DNA from: Jacaranda mimosifolia
Lineage: Eukaryota > Streptophyta > Magnoliopsida > Lamiales > Bignoniaceae
Direction of reading: 5' to 3'
NCBI GenBank assembly: GCA_018894105.1
Contig: CM032123.1
Span: 21,863,744-21,927,743 of the forward strand
DNA: 64,000 nucleotides
Part shown: positions 1 through 11,940 of the stretch, in pieces
Position numbering within the stretch: the stretch's first letter is position 1
How the letters are laid out: every line of letters starts with the position of its first letter
Position numbers and translations under genes: made by a program
The notes under the pieces: model-generated
What the model saw: the letters and a program-made list of their open reading frames with translations, nothing else
What the model was told of the DNA's origin: nothing
The model's database searches: none

Positions 1-1335
1 GCGTAGAGCCAGAATGGTTTTCCAAAATCATTCATTTTAGCCAGTTAGTTGGGCTCCATAGGCTTAAGGTTTACTTGAGTTGATTAGTTTAAAGGAGTTT
101 AAACGAATATGAATATTCGACATTCTTAAGTCCTATGTCCAATGAATGGTAGAATCTAATAGATGACACACAAAAGCCAATTGCAAATCCTAATTGATGA
201 AAAGGAATTTTCTAAAAGTTAGAAAACTCCTACATGATTGATTTTGGAGGTTGACCGATTGATGCTACTTGCAGTCATTTTTGGCTTGATCAATTTAATT
301 GTTAAATTGACCTAATTAATTTAAGGAGTTAAATTAGGACCAATTAATTAAGGAGTTAATTATTTGGTGCCACATGACTATCAATTGGTCAAGTTAACTT
401 AAATAGTTAAGTTAACAATGTCTTGCTTAAGGAGTTAAGCAAATTGACTTAAAGAGTTAAGTGAAATTAATTAAATTAAAATATTTAATTTAATTAAAAT
501 AAAAAAATTAATTTTTGAGGAAAATTCAAATGAAATGTTCATTTGGTGTGAACTATAATTTATTTGGAAGACATTTCATGAGATGAAATAAAGATTCCAA
601 ATGAAATTCAAATTCACACAAAATTCAAAATTCACATGCCAACTTGCAAGAGCAAATAGGCGACCACCTTGAGGAAGGTGTGATGCTAGCTTGGCATCAC
701 ACCATCCTCCCTCTATATATAGATATAGAGAGCGAATGGGGCGGTACATGTGACTTGCAAGCTAGAATTAGATTCTCTCAATTTCCCTCCAAATTCTCAA
801 GTGTTGCCTCATGTGTTGAAGCTTCACTTCTCTTCTTCTCCTACCTCCAAATCAGGGCTTCATCCAAACTCTTCTTTTCATTATTCTCTAGCTAATATTG
901 AGAGGCAAAGGATTGTGCATTGGTGTGTGGATCTTTACATTAGAGGCAAGATAATTGGATTGCTAGCCTTTGGAGATCTTCTATTTCAGGTAGTAATTTT
1001 AGAGTGACGTTTGGAGGTCTTGCTGGATCCATTTTGAGCTGAATTTTTTAATTGAAGATACATCAAGGAGTTGGTGTTCTTTTGGTACAAATTTCACTCA
1101 AATAGAAGTTTGTTTGGTTGGGCAAAAGTTGCTCGAACTCTGCTGTGCCGCTGGAAGATAGTTTTCAAGGAGTTGAGATCTTCCTCCATCTTTCTTTGAT
1201 TTTCTGAAAATCAACGAAATTCTTCTTCCAAATCTAAATCTATGGCATGTTTAGATCCTTGGCTTCATATGTAGTCTAGTTATTTTAGCATTTTTTAGCT
1301 TTGATAATTGGATCCTAGTGCTACAAACGACTTCA
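1..1335 (+). repeat. Partial long copia LTR, 3' portion, cut by window edge
   Basis: This is the last 1.34 kb of the window's dominant LTR family; comparison with the LTR starting at 27441 puts base 1 at about LTR position 840. It holds a U3 hairpin array (290-462), a hairpin just before the promoter (677-703), a TATA-type element CTCTATATATAGATATAGAG (711-730), the conserved GTGTGGATC...TTAGAGGCAAG segment near 925-950, and the LTR end GACTTCA at 1335. The next bases are GAAAT and no primer-binding site follows, so it is either a solo LTR or the 3' LTR of a plus-strand element lying mostly outside the window. Confidence 0.85.
290..462 (+). promoter_or_regulatory. U3 array of six short hairpins
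   Basis: Six consecutive inverted repeats are visible. Arms: TCAATTTAA/TTAAATTGA (290-310), TAATTTAA/TTAAATTA (317-336, loop GGAG), TAATTAA/TTAATTA (345-362, loop GGAG), GTTAACTTAA/TTAAGTTAAC (393-416, loop ATAG), TTGCTTAA/TTAAGCAA (423-442, loop GGAG), ACTTAA/TTAAGT (447-462, loop AGAG). The arms differ, but all are closed by TTAA/TTAA, and five share a four-base loop ending in AG. The array lies in U3, 250-420 bp upstream of the TATA element. Any function is inference. Confidence 0.75.
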
Positions 1336-1580
1336 GAAATGTCATCCAAATTAAATTCTAATACACTCCAAATGAACCCTTCATTTAAAGTTTCCCTCCA
1401 AAATTGGTTCTTTATTTTAATTAAATTAAACACTTTAATTTAATTAATTAACCTTTGACTTAACTCTTAAGTCAATTAGTTTAACTCTTTAAGCTAGTTT
1501 ATTGTTAACTCTTTAACTTGACCAATTGATAGTCATGTGGCACCAATTAAATTAACCCCTTAATTTAATTAAATTAAGTC
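1336..1580 (-). repeat. Fragment of the same LTR family, opposite orientation
   Basis: The sequence from GAAATGTCATCCAAATT onward is the reverse complement of mid-U3 sequence of the family; compare 58150-58420 in another minus copy. It includes the AACTCTTAAGTCAA-type hairpin arms. It starts exactly where the plus LTR ends, so the plus LTR may have inserted into an older minus copy whose other half is outside the window. The right edge near 1580, where recognisable LTR sequence stops, is approximate. Confidence 0.65.
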
Positions 1581-2636
1581 ATCCTGCTACTACTGATGGT
1601 CATGCTCACCTTGTTGAGGTAGAAGCTATTAGTAGTAGGGTGTGGAGGGGGCAAGCCACCAGAATCTGACGAAAGATCTCTCTATATGACTAGCTAAATG
1701 ATCATATTTTGTATCACGTCAAACTGCTCAGTGAACATGCTCTGTATATCTTGCATACTATCTTACAAACCAGCTTAGAGAAAGGCCTACAAATTAGCCT
1801 ACAAACGAGCCTCCAAGCTTGCCTCCAAGTAGGTTGTAGCTGATGGACGAGGCTCCTCTTAAAGCACAATGGTGTATGAGGGCCACTATTGGTAGCTTAG
1901 CCCATAAACCCACCTCTTATTGTTTAGGTCACCCAAAGTTTGAGTCTATAATTTAGCGCCCGCAGGACGTTCTTCTGCAAGGCATAAAATTTAAAAAAAT
2001 AATGAAATATAATGTAAATAAAATCATTTATGTCATATGTAATAAACTTACAGTAGCTCTCATCGCTCTCTCGTCCACCCAACCCTACCGACCCGCCTCT
2101 GGTGGGTACGAGCAAAAACCTCCTCCATCATCGGGGTCTTTTGCAACTCCTGAGCCAATACAAAAAACAAGAATTAACATAACTATATTATATATACATA
2201 ATATTAAACTATAATAAAGTTAATAAAAAAATTCAGTGACGTCTTCCCTAAAATTGGTCTTTGCCACAAAACAAAAGTACAACAACAACCAAATAAATGA
2301 TAATATATTATCAACAAAATAAACAAATAACCAGTGAGAAGGCACCAACCCCTTCCCCATAAGCCAAATAAATGAATAACAAATGGGAAGAGCACCAATC
2401 GTTCCCCATCGACTATGTCATACAAATATTATAAACATAAGTCAATTTAACAAACAATAAGAAAGTAGACTAAGTTTACTAAAGACTAAAAGTTAGAAAA
2501 CTTACTAAACGATCAACATATGTCCCAATAGATATACTTCCTCTAGTATAGAGGGATCCATCTATCTCAAAAGCCTAATTCTTCTTAACTTCCATGGACT
2601 TCTTTTGGAAATCTTGGGATTTTCTAGAAATGTTAG
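1581..2636. other. Unassigned sequence with a 12-bp tandem repeat
   Basis: No gene or known element was recognised in this stretch. At 1785-1832 there are four 12-bp tandem units beginning GCCTACAAA or GCCTCCAAG, with two weaker units before them (1761-1784). In one forward frame they read A-(Y/S)-K-(L/R) repeatedly, followed by a stop. From about 1990 the sequence becomes AT-rich. Short open frames on both strands here (for example 2002-2214) resemble nothing I know and are probably chance. Confidence 0.4.
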
Positions 2637-2740
2637 TACTGTGTAAAATTATGCGTTCTTAGATCATAGGTTGAAAATTCACTTGAGGTTGACCTGAAGT
2701 GAATTTTCAACTTATGATCGTAGAATAATTTTCCACAGTA
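2637..2740. repeat. Near-perfect 104-bp foldback
   Basis: The left arm starts TACTGTGTAAAATTAT and the right arm ends ATAATTTTCCACAGTA. The two arms of about 50 nt pair almost throughout, including a shared GTTGAAAATTCACTT core, with only about 2 nt between them. The outer TA dinucleotides could be a TA target duplication around a CTGTG...CACAG foldback element. It could also be a miniature inverted-repeat element of another class or a small-RNA hairpin. Confidence 0.7.
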
Positions 2741-3540
2741 TTGGCATTCTTCTTTGTAGTTGTTAGAATAGCATTGTGAAGATGAGATGATGAAATTTTT
2801 GTTCTTTATATTTCTAACTTTTGAAAATCTTTAAGATAGATAGAGTTGGGAAGAGTTTGAATAGAGAGTTGGTTGGTATAATAGGCTATTATGTAATTAG
2901 AGGCAATGATAATTCGATTATACTTAGCAATATACATAATTTTTAGTTAAACTTTAATTATTTAACTTTAAAATAATTTGTAACATAACCATTTAGAATA
3001 AGGAAATTTAGTTTCGTAGGCTACTTTAGTTATCCTATATGATTTTTTTGAGTATTCAGCCTCCATAGTATTTCTTTATGATCTCAATATTAATTATCAT
3101 TGCATAAGCTACCTTGGCTATTTTGAATAGTCTGAGTTATCCTAGAACCAATTCTAAACTAAAATGCCTCATTTGTTTTGAAGGATTGTGCATGATAAAT
3201 ACATAATTCAAGCACTCTGGTCCCACCTCTTGGTTAGTACACTTGGATCCATGATTGATAAGTGGCCTGGTATTTATTATGATTAATCCTAGATTATGCA
3301 TCCCATATTAGTTGCCTAATTTGGAACCTTAACATTAGAGACCTCAAATATGTGTAGAGGGATAAAAAAATTATGGCAAAAATTAAAGGTTAATTATGTC
3401 ATCTTATCGATTATAAAGATTAACATATAAAACTAACAAAATAAATAAAGATATAAAAATAATTAAGAAATTGATGTAATAAAGGACGACGACGATATGG
3501 CGACGACATGTGCGAGCGAGAGGCGACAGGAGCATCAGCA
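2741..3540. other. AT-rich intergenic sequence, no gene recognised
   Basis: No coding signal or transposon terminus was recognised. A GC-rich tract made largely of GAC/GCGA trinucleotides (about 3486-3535) sits directly before the LTR-like sequence that starts near 3541. Confidence 0.4.
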
Positions 3541-5785
3541 GCAACAGTCACAAGCCAATTAGATTGGTCTTGTAAACTATTTCCTTATAAGACAATCTTA
3601 ATTGAATGATATTCATTATATGGCTATCTTCATCTTATGCTCATTATTACTTCACTGGCATTTGGTTGAAGCTCTTAGATCACACAAGACAATAGGACTT
3701 GGTCATTCATTGGGTGGTGATCATGGAATAAGTCTTATATAGTCATGATCTTGAATCTTCCAAGTCAAGGATCTTATGAGATAGGGCATCTAAGATTCAG
3801 ATATACTTGCACTAACGATGCCTAAATCCAAGGGTTGGATGTTGCTCCATTCCATGAGCAATCCCATATGAGATATAGATGCATGTTAGTGGATACTTGT
3901 TAGAGAATAAGGCATTGAAGGCCCGCCCGGAGAATCCACTAGATATTCGAAGTGGCAAGTCGGTAGTGGCAAGTTCTCCAGCTTATGCTAGTACATATAA
4001 TTAGTCATTTGACCTGAGGATCCATGATAAGCTTGTGTCTAGGTCCTCATGCTTGGACTCATTCATGGTCACTTAGCAGGACGTTCAGGTGGTGATTGGG
4101 CATGAGCTATTTAGACATAGAGGATTGTGAGATCTAAGATGGAATTAGACTCCTTGTCTTTGTGAAGGGCGAGTGCATCTCCTATGTATTCTATAATGAT
4201 TGATTCGAAGAAATCCTTGAGCAAGGTGGTATGACAATTTGGAAAAGGAGTTTTCAAAAGATTAGGTCATAAAGGAAATCAAACATTGAGAATAAAAACA
4301 TAGTATTAAGGCTATTAGAGAGCTGGCAAATATCTTTCCCTAGGCCTTTTTCGGAAGATAGGAGATGGAAGGACTGTATTCGCATGTTCTGAGTAGAGCT
4401 AGAATGATTCTTCAAAAGGATTCATTTCGGCCAATTAGTTGGGCTCCGTGGGCAGAGGTTGGACATTAACCATGAAAATTGGGTATTCTTCAATTAATGG
4501 AGATTAATTAAATTGAGTCAATTAGTTTAAAGGTGTTTAAACTAAGATGAATATATGATATTCAAAAGTCACAAAGAATTGTGAGCCCATGTTCAATGAA
4601 TGGTAGAACCTAATGGGTCACACACGAAAGCCAATTGCATTTCCTACTTGATGGAGGAGAAAGTTCTAAGAGTTAGAAAAATTCTTCTAGTGGACCAATT
4701 TGAGGTTGGCAAAAATTGAGGTCATTTTTGGCTTTATCAATTTAATTGTTAAATTAGCTCAATTAATTTAAGGAGTTAAATTAGACCAATAATTAAGGAG
4801 TTAGTTATTTGGTTCAACATGACCATCAATTAGTCAAGTTAGCTTAAAGAGTTAAAGTTAACAAGTCTTAGCTTAAAGAGTTATGCTAATCGACATAAGA
4901 GTTAAGTCAAAGGTTAATTAATTAAATTAAAGTGTTTAATTTAACTTTAATTTAATTAATGAGAGGAATCAATTTTGGAGGAAAAATTCAAATGAAAGGT
5001 TCATTTGGTGTGGCATTTTAATTAATTTGAAATTAGATTCTAAATGAAATTATAATGCACACAAAATTCAAATTCAAATTTGAATTGCAAGTTGCCAACT
5101 TGCATGGCCAAGTTGGCGCTCACCTTAAGGCCATGGCATCACACCATCCTCACTCTATATATTGATATAGAGGATGAGAGAGACGGCCAACTCATGCTCC
5201 AATGAAGAATTAGATTCTTTCACATTTTCCCTCAAATATCTTAAGTGTTGCCTCATGTGTTGAAGCTCCACTTCTTTTCTTTTTCTCTTCTTCTCCTACC
5301 TCAAATCAAGCCTCTATCTCTGCAAATCTCCTTTGTGTTTTCCAGCTAACACCAAGGAGATTGGGATCTAGCATTGGTGTGTGGATCATATTGTTAGAGG
5401 CAAGACATTTGAATTGCTTGCTCTTGAAAGATCTACTGTCAGGGTAGTCCACTTGGCGATTTTTGTTTGGCACTTACCTGAAACTTTTTAGGCTAAATTT
5501 TTTATAGTAGCTTCATCAAGGAGTTGAGAAGGCTCTGTAATGTTTCAAAAATTTTGGAGGAGTTTGGATCGAGCAAAAGTTTCTCCAAATCCACTGCATT
5601 GTTGTTTGACAGTTTCTGGATTGAAGAAGTCTTCTTCATCTTTCCTTTGCATTTTGCTAATCAAGGTAATTCTCCATTCAAATTTGAATCATAAACATGT
5701 TTAGATCCTTGTTTGCTTGTGTTGCACTAGTTAATTTTAGCTTTTGAAGTTTAATTATTGGATCCTAGCGCATCACTTGCCTTCA
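3541..5785 (+). repeat. Old near-complete copia LTR (plus), probably solo
   Basis: From CACAAGCCAATTAGATTGG the sequence follows the family LTR over its full length: the GATCACACAAGAC block near 3690, the GGGCTCC...GAGG block near 4440, the U3 hairpin array near 4735-4915, a TATA element near 5154-5172, and the end TTGCCTTCA at 5785. The first bases (expected TGTTGGAATAG) are degraded to AGCAGCAACAG. No PBS follows, so it is most likely a solo LTR. The 5-bp flanks do not form a convincing target duplication. Confidence 0.8.
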
Positions 5786-6462
5786 AGAGAATGACAGGGA
5801 GTATGTATGGGAACACATGGGGGGCAAGAGGAGGGAGGTAGAATAAGAAAGGAAGAAGAAAGAAAAATGGAGAGCGTTTAATTTAATTAGGTTTTTCAAA
5901 AAAAATTCCATTGAAAAATAACTTTTTCAAAATAAAAAAAATTCAACTTTTCGATGTGTTTGCGCCTTTTCGCGCAATATCCCCTCCAAATTTACAAATG
6001 ATTTCCATCTATTTTCATCATACTTTCGATGAATCCATTTGTCCTCATAAATCCATCCAAAATCCTTCAAGAATTTTTTATGGAAGTTTTCCATCAAAAA
6101 TTTCTATTGGAAAAATAATTTTTTTTTGTAGTATTCTTGGGACTTATTATTTATAGATTTTATCTTAATGGGCATAGGCCCATCAAGTTTTTCTGCCCTT
6201 TTTTGTGGGCTTAAATTGTTTTTGGGCTCTCCGGCCCTCTTACATAGTTAATTCACTTAAATCATTGGACCACTTTTAGTTAATTTATTAAATTACCTTT
6301 ATAGTCAATTTTATCAGTATCATTAAGCCTCCCTATTTTCGAAAGGGAGATTTTTAATTTTCATATCAAAAATATGTTTACAAATCCAACTTTTTATATT
6401 TTGTTTGCTTTAATTTATTAAAATAAATTTATTAAATAATTATTTTTAAGTCATGTGTCTAC
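5786..6462. other. Intergenic sequence left of the hAT element
   Basis: No gene was recognised. The stretch has a purine-rich GGAGG/GAAGAAGAAAG tract (5820-5870), then AT-rich sequence with stray GGGC motifs. Its last 8 bases, GTGTCTAC (6455-6462), are the left target-site duplication of the hAT element. The sequence would have continued directly into GAGTCC at 41185 before that insertion. Confidence 0.45.
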
Positions 6463-7683
6463 CAGTGTTTGAAAAATCAGACTGTTTGTTGAATCGAAAA
6501 ACCTACCCATTCATGGTTCACAGGTTCAACCGTTGATTGGACCGTAATTGAATTACAATTGAACTATGATATCATAATTACATAATATATATTGTATATA
6601 TTACTTGAAGTCAGCAAAATGTCAAAACATAAAACATAAAGAGCTTAAATGATATTATTCAACTTCACAATCCAAACTTCATGATTCATATTATAACATG
6701 TTCATCACAATTTAAGTCTCTTAAATCTAAAATCTAAACACAATAATAATTTAATTATATTAACCACTCCTCATCGTCTTCTCCATCCTCATCAAGGTTT
6801 TCATGAACTTAGTTGCTATTCTAGCACTAGTACCAATACCAATAGCAACATCATATAAGTTTGTCCTACCATAGTCATGTTTTCAAAGATAGTTAAATAT
6901 GTATCTTCTTCAAAAACACCACATGATAGTTGCTCTTCATCATCAACTACACAAAAATAAAAGAAAAAAATTATAACAATTCACTTCAGTATCTTACTAA
7001 ATCAACATTTAAAGTTTAGACTATAAAAATATAATATGTATACAATATAGATTGTTTCAAACATACCCTCTAGAGGACGTTGTCCTTGTTGATTGAGGAT
7101 TGGAGTTTCTAACTCCTCACAAAGTGTTTTTTCCAACTCTTCACAACTAAGAAAATGTTCTTCTTCTTCCTCCACAACCCAAAAATCAGTTTTGTCTATG
7201 CTTCTATAGTGAATTGAGTCATATCCTTTTTCGTTTACTTCAATTATGAAGATATTCACATGAAAAATAGATTTGAATGCATTTTAAAATGATAGTAGTT
7301 ATATATATTCAAATAAGTAGCTTTCTTTTGTTTGAGCTTCATGTTGTAGTGAACATATATAAGATCATTCAATCTTTGATATTCAAGTCGATTCCTTTTC
7401 TTGGAATGTATCCACTCAAAAACGCTCCAATTCCATTCACAGCCAGAAGAGCCACCTGTTTGTCCAAAAATCTTAACCACCGACATTTTCAAATTTAGTG
7501 CACTATCGCCAAATAATCTCCACCATTCATTTTGACAATTAAAGAAATAAGAAAAAAATATGTTCATCAAATCTTTAGTAAAAAGAAAATAAACATTAAA
7601 TTATTTAATCAAATATGAATCAAAAAATAAAAACATACCAGATTGAATGGTCTTGCATGATTTAATGACATGTTCATGTCCAA

Positions 7684-8579
7684 TAAGGGTGGCCACAAGC
7701 TGGGATTATCAGGATTGGGACAACCAAGTCAGGTACCTAGTTGATCGGGATCAAAATTTCTCATCCTGATCTCAATCCGGCTATTAATCCGGTACCCGAT
7801 CCCGATCTTAAGTTTTGGGATCGGGTAATTGGGTTTTTATGAAGGAAAGGAAAAAAATAAAGAAAAATAATGGAATTAGAAATAGCCTGGTCACTACTGT
7901 GGGTTTGCAAGTATAGTTGGAAGCCAACCAACTTTCACTAATTCTGAATGAATTAATTTCTTTTCTTGAAAGTTACAAAACTATATGATACTTTTCTCCT
8001 CCATATATTACTTCCCATCTCCATCGCATTCAAATTTCTTCTATGTTTGCTCTTTAAGTGGGTTTTCATTTATCATCCTCACACCTGAAGCTTCTATTAA
8101 AGAAATATAATTTACATATGTAGGTAGCGGATACAATTTACACATACAATTTACTGAGGTTGAGGAAGGCCAATATCAGTCGAGCACTTTGTTCGAGAGA
8201 AATAGATGCGGTAGACCGCAAGAGCTTGGTTGGAGTGAGCGATTTGAGAATTGAGAAATTGGGAAATTGAGATTTGAGATATAGATTGTTATTTGCTAAC
8301 ATAAACTATTAAACTGTTAATGCTGTTTTTTATCCTTCTTTTCATTACTCTTCTTCTTCTTCTTCTTCTTCTTCTTCTTCTCTATTTATTTTTTATTTTT
8401 TAACTGGATACCTAATATCCCATCAGGATTGGTTTCATAACCAGAATCCCTGTCTGATTTTAATAGATCAGGTACCCGAGAAATCCCAATTTTTTGTTCC
8501 ATATCTTTAAAAATTGATTGGGTCGTGTGAGTCTGGTCAGGTCCAATACCCAAAGCCCGATCCTATTTACCCACCCCTA
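7684..8579. mobile_element. Insert in the hAT gene with hAT-like ends, non-autonomous
   Basis: This roughly 0.9-kb block interrupts transposase coding sequence, which resumes on both sides. Its ends are inverted relatives: TAAGGGTGGCCA on the left, and TAGGGGTGGGTA as the reverse complement of the right end (9 of 12 match). Subterminal regions repeat GGTACCCGA/GATCGGG words, as hAT elements often do. It contains no coding frame. The flanking 8-mers share only 4 of 8 bases, so the target duplication is not proven. Confidence 0.55.
8342..8381. repeat. (TTC)n microsatellite
   Basis: About a dozen consecutive TTC/CTT trinucleotides lie inside the non-autonomous insert. It is a simple repeat with no coding role visible. 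Confidence 0.9.
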
Positions 8580-10502
8580 TCGTTCGAAGCTCTCTAAATG
8601 ATCTCAAAACAACTTTATTTTCTCAATGTATTTTTTTTCCTGTGCCTTTTGTCTCAATCATATCATATACTTCTTTCATGATTTCAGGCTTTTGGCCAAA
8701 GGACGATTGATCATATTGAGAAATAGGATTTAACCAATAGGCAGTAGCATAGATACTCTTGTTCAAATACTTATCCCATCTCAAATTCACAAGCTTTGTG
8801 TATTCACCATACGGCTCTTTTCAATTCCTAAAATCAACTTTGATTCCTTAACATGAGTATGCCTTCATAAACATATCCACAGAAGGTTTTCTATACCCAT
8901 CAACGATATGCAAAAGACGCATCATAAGCACTACAATCTTCACAATAACATTATAAGCATTCCAAAATTGTCTATCTAAAATTATTGCAACTACTGCCTT
9001 TGTTTTTTTCCCCTTAAAAGTCTTGAATTAATGAATTGAATAGTTTGCAAGTCACCAAAGCTTTTAAATCATGCATGTGTTGACTTATACTTTTGAAAGC
9101 AAGAAAAGTAGTTGCAGGCCTTGTTTGTCCTAAATGCACAATCTCTATCCGATCAGGCCTTTTTCTCAACCAACTCAACCAAAAAGTATGATTGTACACA
9201 AACTTTGATGTCTTTGAGGCTTTTCTGGCAAGCTCAGACATATCTCCTCTTTCAACTACATCTCTCATCAACAAGTTCAAACAACGCACTACACAAGGAG
9301 ACCAATTTATACTAAGATACTCATCACTAATCAATCTTCGTACAACCACGTAATTGGATCCATTACCAATCACCATGTGGACAATATTTTTCACACCAAC
9401 CCATTAAATGACTTATCAAAACAAGTTAAATAACATTTGTGCATCCTTAACAACATCAAATGCGTTAACAAATTTCAAAAACATAGTTCTACGTGGGTAG
9501 TAGACAAGAAAATTGATTATTAATCTATGTCTACCATCAAACCAAGCATCACATATGATTATGCAACTAGTTTCTTCCCAAACATTTCTAAGACTATCAA
9601 CAAATAATTGAATCTCTTTCTTTCTATATCTTAATAGCAGAATGCAAAGATCATCGCAGAATGGAACCTTGAATCCCGATCCAATTGTAGTTTCTGCATC
9701 AAATATAACCTAAAAATCTATGGAATTTATAGTATTTATTGGAATGCAAGTGTCATAAAAGAACTTAGCTATAGTCATGTGAGCTCTATGTATAGCCTCA
9801 TTTGATGCCAAAACACTTTTCAAGATTGGTTGGGAGCCTAGAGCGGTTCTTGGAGCAAAAACATTAGGAATTGTTGCAGCTCTTTTACCCTTTGAATTTT
9901 GAAAAAGTGTAGCTCCACTTTGAAGTGTTTTTCCTCAACCATCCTTGTTTGACAAAGGTCAACACATTTAGGGGCACAACTCCTTCATTTTGTGAAGCAT
10001 AAAAACCATATGGATTTTCAGTCTAATACTTTTCTTGTGCTTTTATTTTCTCTTCCATAACACCTCTAAATGATTATTCCATTTGATATCTAACATTTGG
10101 TGGAACAGATTTACAAGACCTGATGTTACCCTTTTTTCCAGCAAGATTTTGTTTCATTCTATGTATGCTACCCCCTTTAGTTACCAATCCACAATAAGAG
10201 CAGTTGAGACTCTTTGAACCATCACTAGAAACTCGTAGTGAAATATGATTCTAAGCAATGTCATTTTTTCCACAGACTGAAGAACTGAATTATTAGAAGC
10301 AGCAGTAGAATCTTATCCAAAACTAGAATCTATGATCCTATTAAAAATATAAATAATATGCAATCAGATTCAAGTTCAAGCATTCATAAAAAAATCAATT
10401 CATATGAAATCTAGTAAGAAGATTAGTAAGAAAACTAAACTCAAACTTAACTAAGTTCAATTAATCAGCAAGCATACTACTTTCTTGTAGCACTGATCTT
10501 TT

Positions 10503-11939
10503 TGACATACTAGTACTCCGCAAGCCAATTCTATTCGCATTGTAAACTATTTCAATTGTGATACAATCTTGATTGAATGATATTCTTTAAATGATCATCT
10601 TCATCTTATGCACATATTTACTTCACTGGCATTTGGTTGAAACCCTTAGATCACACAAGACTATGGGACTTGGTCATGCACTAGGTGGTGATCATGAAAC
10701 AAGTCTTACACAGTCGTGATCTTAAATACTTTCAAGTCCTAGGATCTTATGAGACCAAGGGCATCTAAGATCCAGATAGACTTGCACTAACGATGCATTA
10801 ATCTAAGGAGTTGGATATTGCTTGTTAGATAACAAGGCACTAAAGACCCGCTAGGAGAATCCACTAGTAGCCATAGTGGCAAGTTCTCCAACTTACGCTA
10901 GTGTATATAATTAGTCCTTTGACCTGAAGATCCATTGAACTTTGGGTTTAGGTCCTCATATTGACTCTTCCCTAGCCACATAACAGGTTGTTTGGGTGGA
11001 GATTAGGAATAAGCTACTTAGACATTGAGATTTATGAGATCCAAAATAGGATCCGAATCCTTGTCATTGTGAATGGGGAGTACATCTCCTATATATTCTA
11101 TAATAATCGATACCATGAAATCCTTGTGCAAGATAGTATGATAATTTGGAAAAAGAGTTTTCCAAAGATGAGGTCATAACAGGCAATTGAGGCTATTGGA
11201 AAGCTAACAAATTTCTTGTCCTAAGCTTTTTTCGGGAGATAGAAGATGAAAGGATTGTATTTGCATAGCACACGTAGAGCTAGAATGGTTCTCCAAAAGT
11301 ATTCATTTCGGCCAACTAGTTGGGCTCCACGGGCTTGAGGTTGGACATCGACCATGGAGATTAGATACTCTTCAATTAATAGAGATTAATTGAATTGAGT
11401 CGATTAATTTACTGGAGTTTAAACTAAAGTGAATATTTGATATTCCAAAGTCATAAAGAGTTGTAAGTCAATGTCCAATGAATGGTAGAAATGAACGGGT
11501 CACATGCACGAGTCAATTTCATATCCTAGGCAACTAAGGGGAATTTTCTAAGAGTTAGAAATATTCTCACATAACCGATTTAAAGGTGACTGATTGACAC
11601 AAATGTTGTGGTCATTTTTTTGGCTTGATCAATTTAACTATTAAATTGATCTAATTAATTTAAGGAGTTAAATTAAAATTAATAATTAAGGAGTTAATTA
11701 TTTGGTCCCACATGACTATCAATTGGTCAAGTTAACAATTGCTAGCTAAAGGAGTTTAGCTAATTGACTTAAATTAAACTAAAGGAGTTTAATTTAATTA
11801 AAATGGAGAATTAATTTTGGAAGGAAAATTCAAATGAAAGGTTCATTTGCTGTGGCATTAGAATTTATTTAGATGAAATTTCATAAGATGAAATGAAGAT
11901 TCCAAATAAAATTCAAATGCACATATAACTCACATCCTT
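10503..11939 (+). repeat. Copia LTR (plus), first part, host of element B
   Basis: It starts with a degraded TGACATACTAGTACTCCGC (family start TGTTGGAATAGTGC...) immediately after hAT sequence and runs through U3 to CACATCCTT at 11939. TCCTT (11935-11939) recurs at 17566-17570 on the far side of element B, where the same LTR resumes at TCATGTTCTT. A loss of about 240 bp in this LTR, covering the TATA region, is inferred by comparison with 28975-29206. Its third part is 19916-20096. A perfect hairpin (arms TAGCTAAA/TTTAGCTA, loop GGAG) lies at 11743-11762. Confidence 0.75.
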
Positions 11940-11940
11940 A

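Larger units (their letters stand above)
7002..10350 (-). pseudogene. hAT-family transposase (BED finger, DUF659, hAT dimerisation), decayed
   Basis: Reading right to left on the minus strand, the first region is a BED-type zinc finger near 10215-10110 (CSYCG, then RMKQNLAG, where the usual His is Asn). Next is a DUF659-like catalytic region near 9700-9014 (DDLCILLLR, INFLVYYPRRTMFLK, NIVHMVIGNGSNY, NWSPCVVRCLNLL). It continues near 8860-8600 (GEYTKLVNLRWDKYL, YWLNPISQYDQSSF). The C-terminal hAT dimerisation domain is at 7570-7256 (NEWWRLFGDSALNLK, IFGQTGGSSGCEWNWSVFE), followed by a Glu-rich tail to 7002. Several stops are present and a 0.9-kb insert splits the gene. Such proteins cut and join hAT ends in the nucleus; this copy cannot be functional. 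A splice donor may lie near 7636. Confidence 0.85.

Noticed and set aside
644..1007. Two overlapping frames of 83 and 85 codons
   Set aside because: They lie in the R-U5 part of an LTR; homologous positions in other LTR copies have stops and shifts, so there is no conserved protein.
3519..5790. Target duplication for the LTR ending at 5785
   Set aside because: The right flank is AGAGA; the left flank has only CGAGAGG nearby and the LTR start is degraded, so the match is not meaningful.
7676..8587. 8-bp duplication around the insert in the hAT gene
   Set aside because: ATGTCCAA and TCGTTCGA share 4 of 8 bases, about what degenerate sequence gives; the insert is reported without it.
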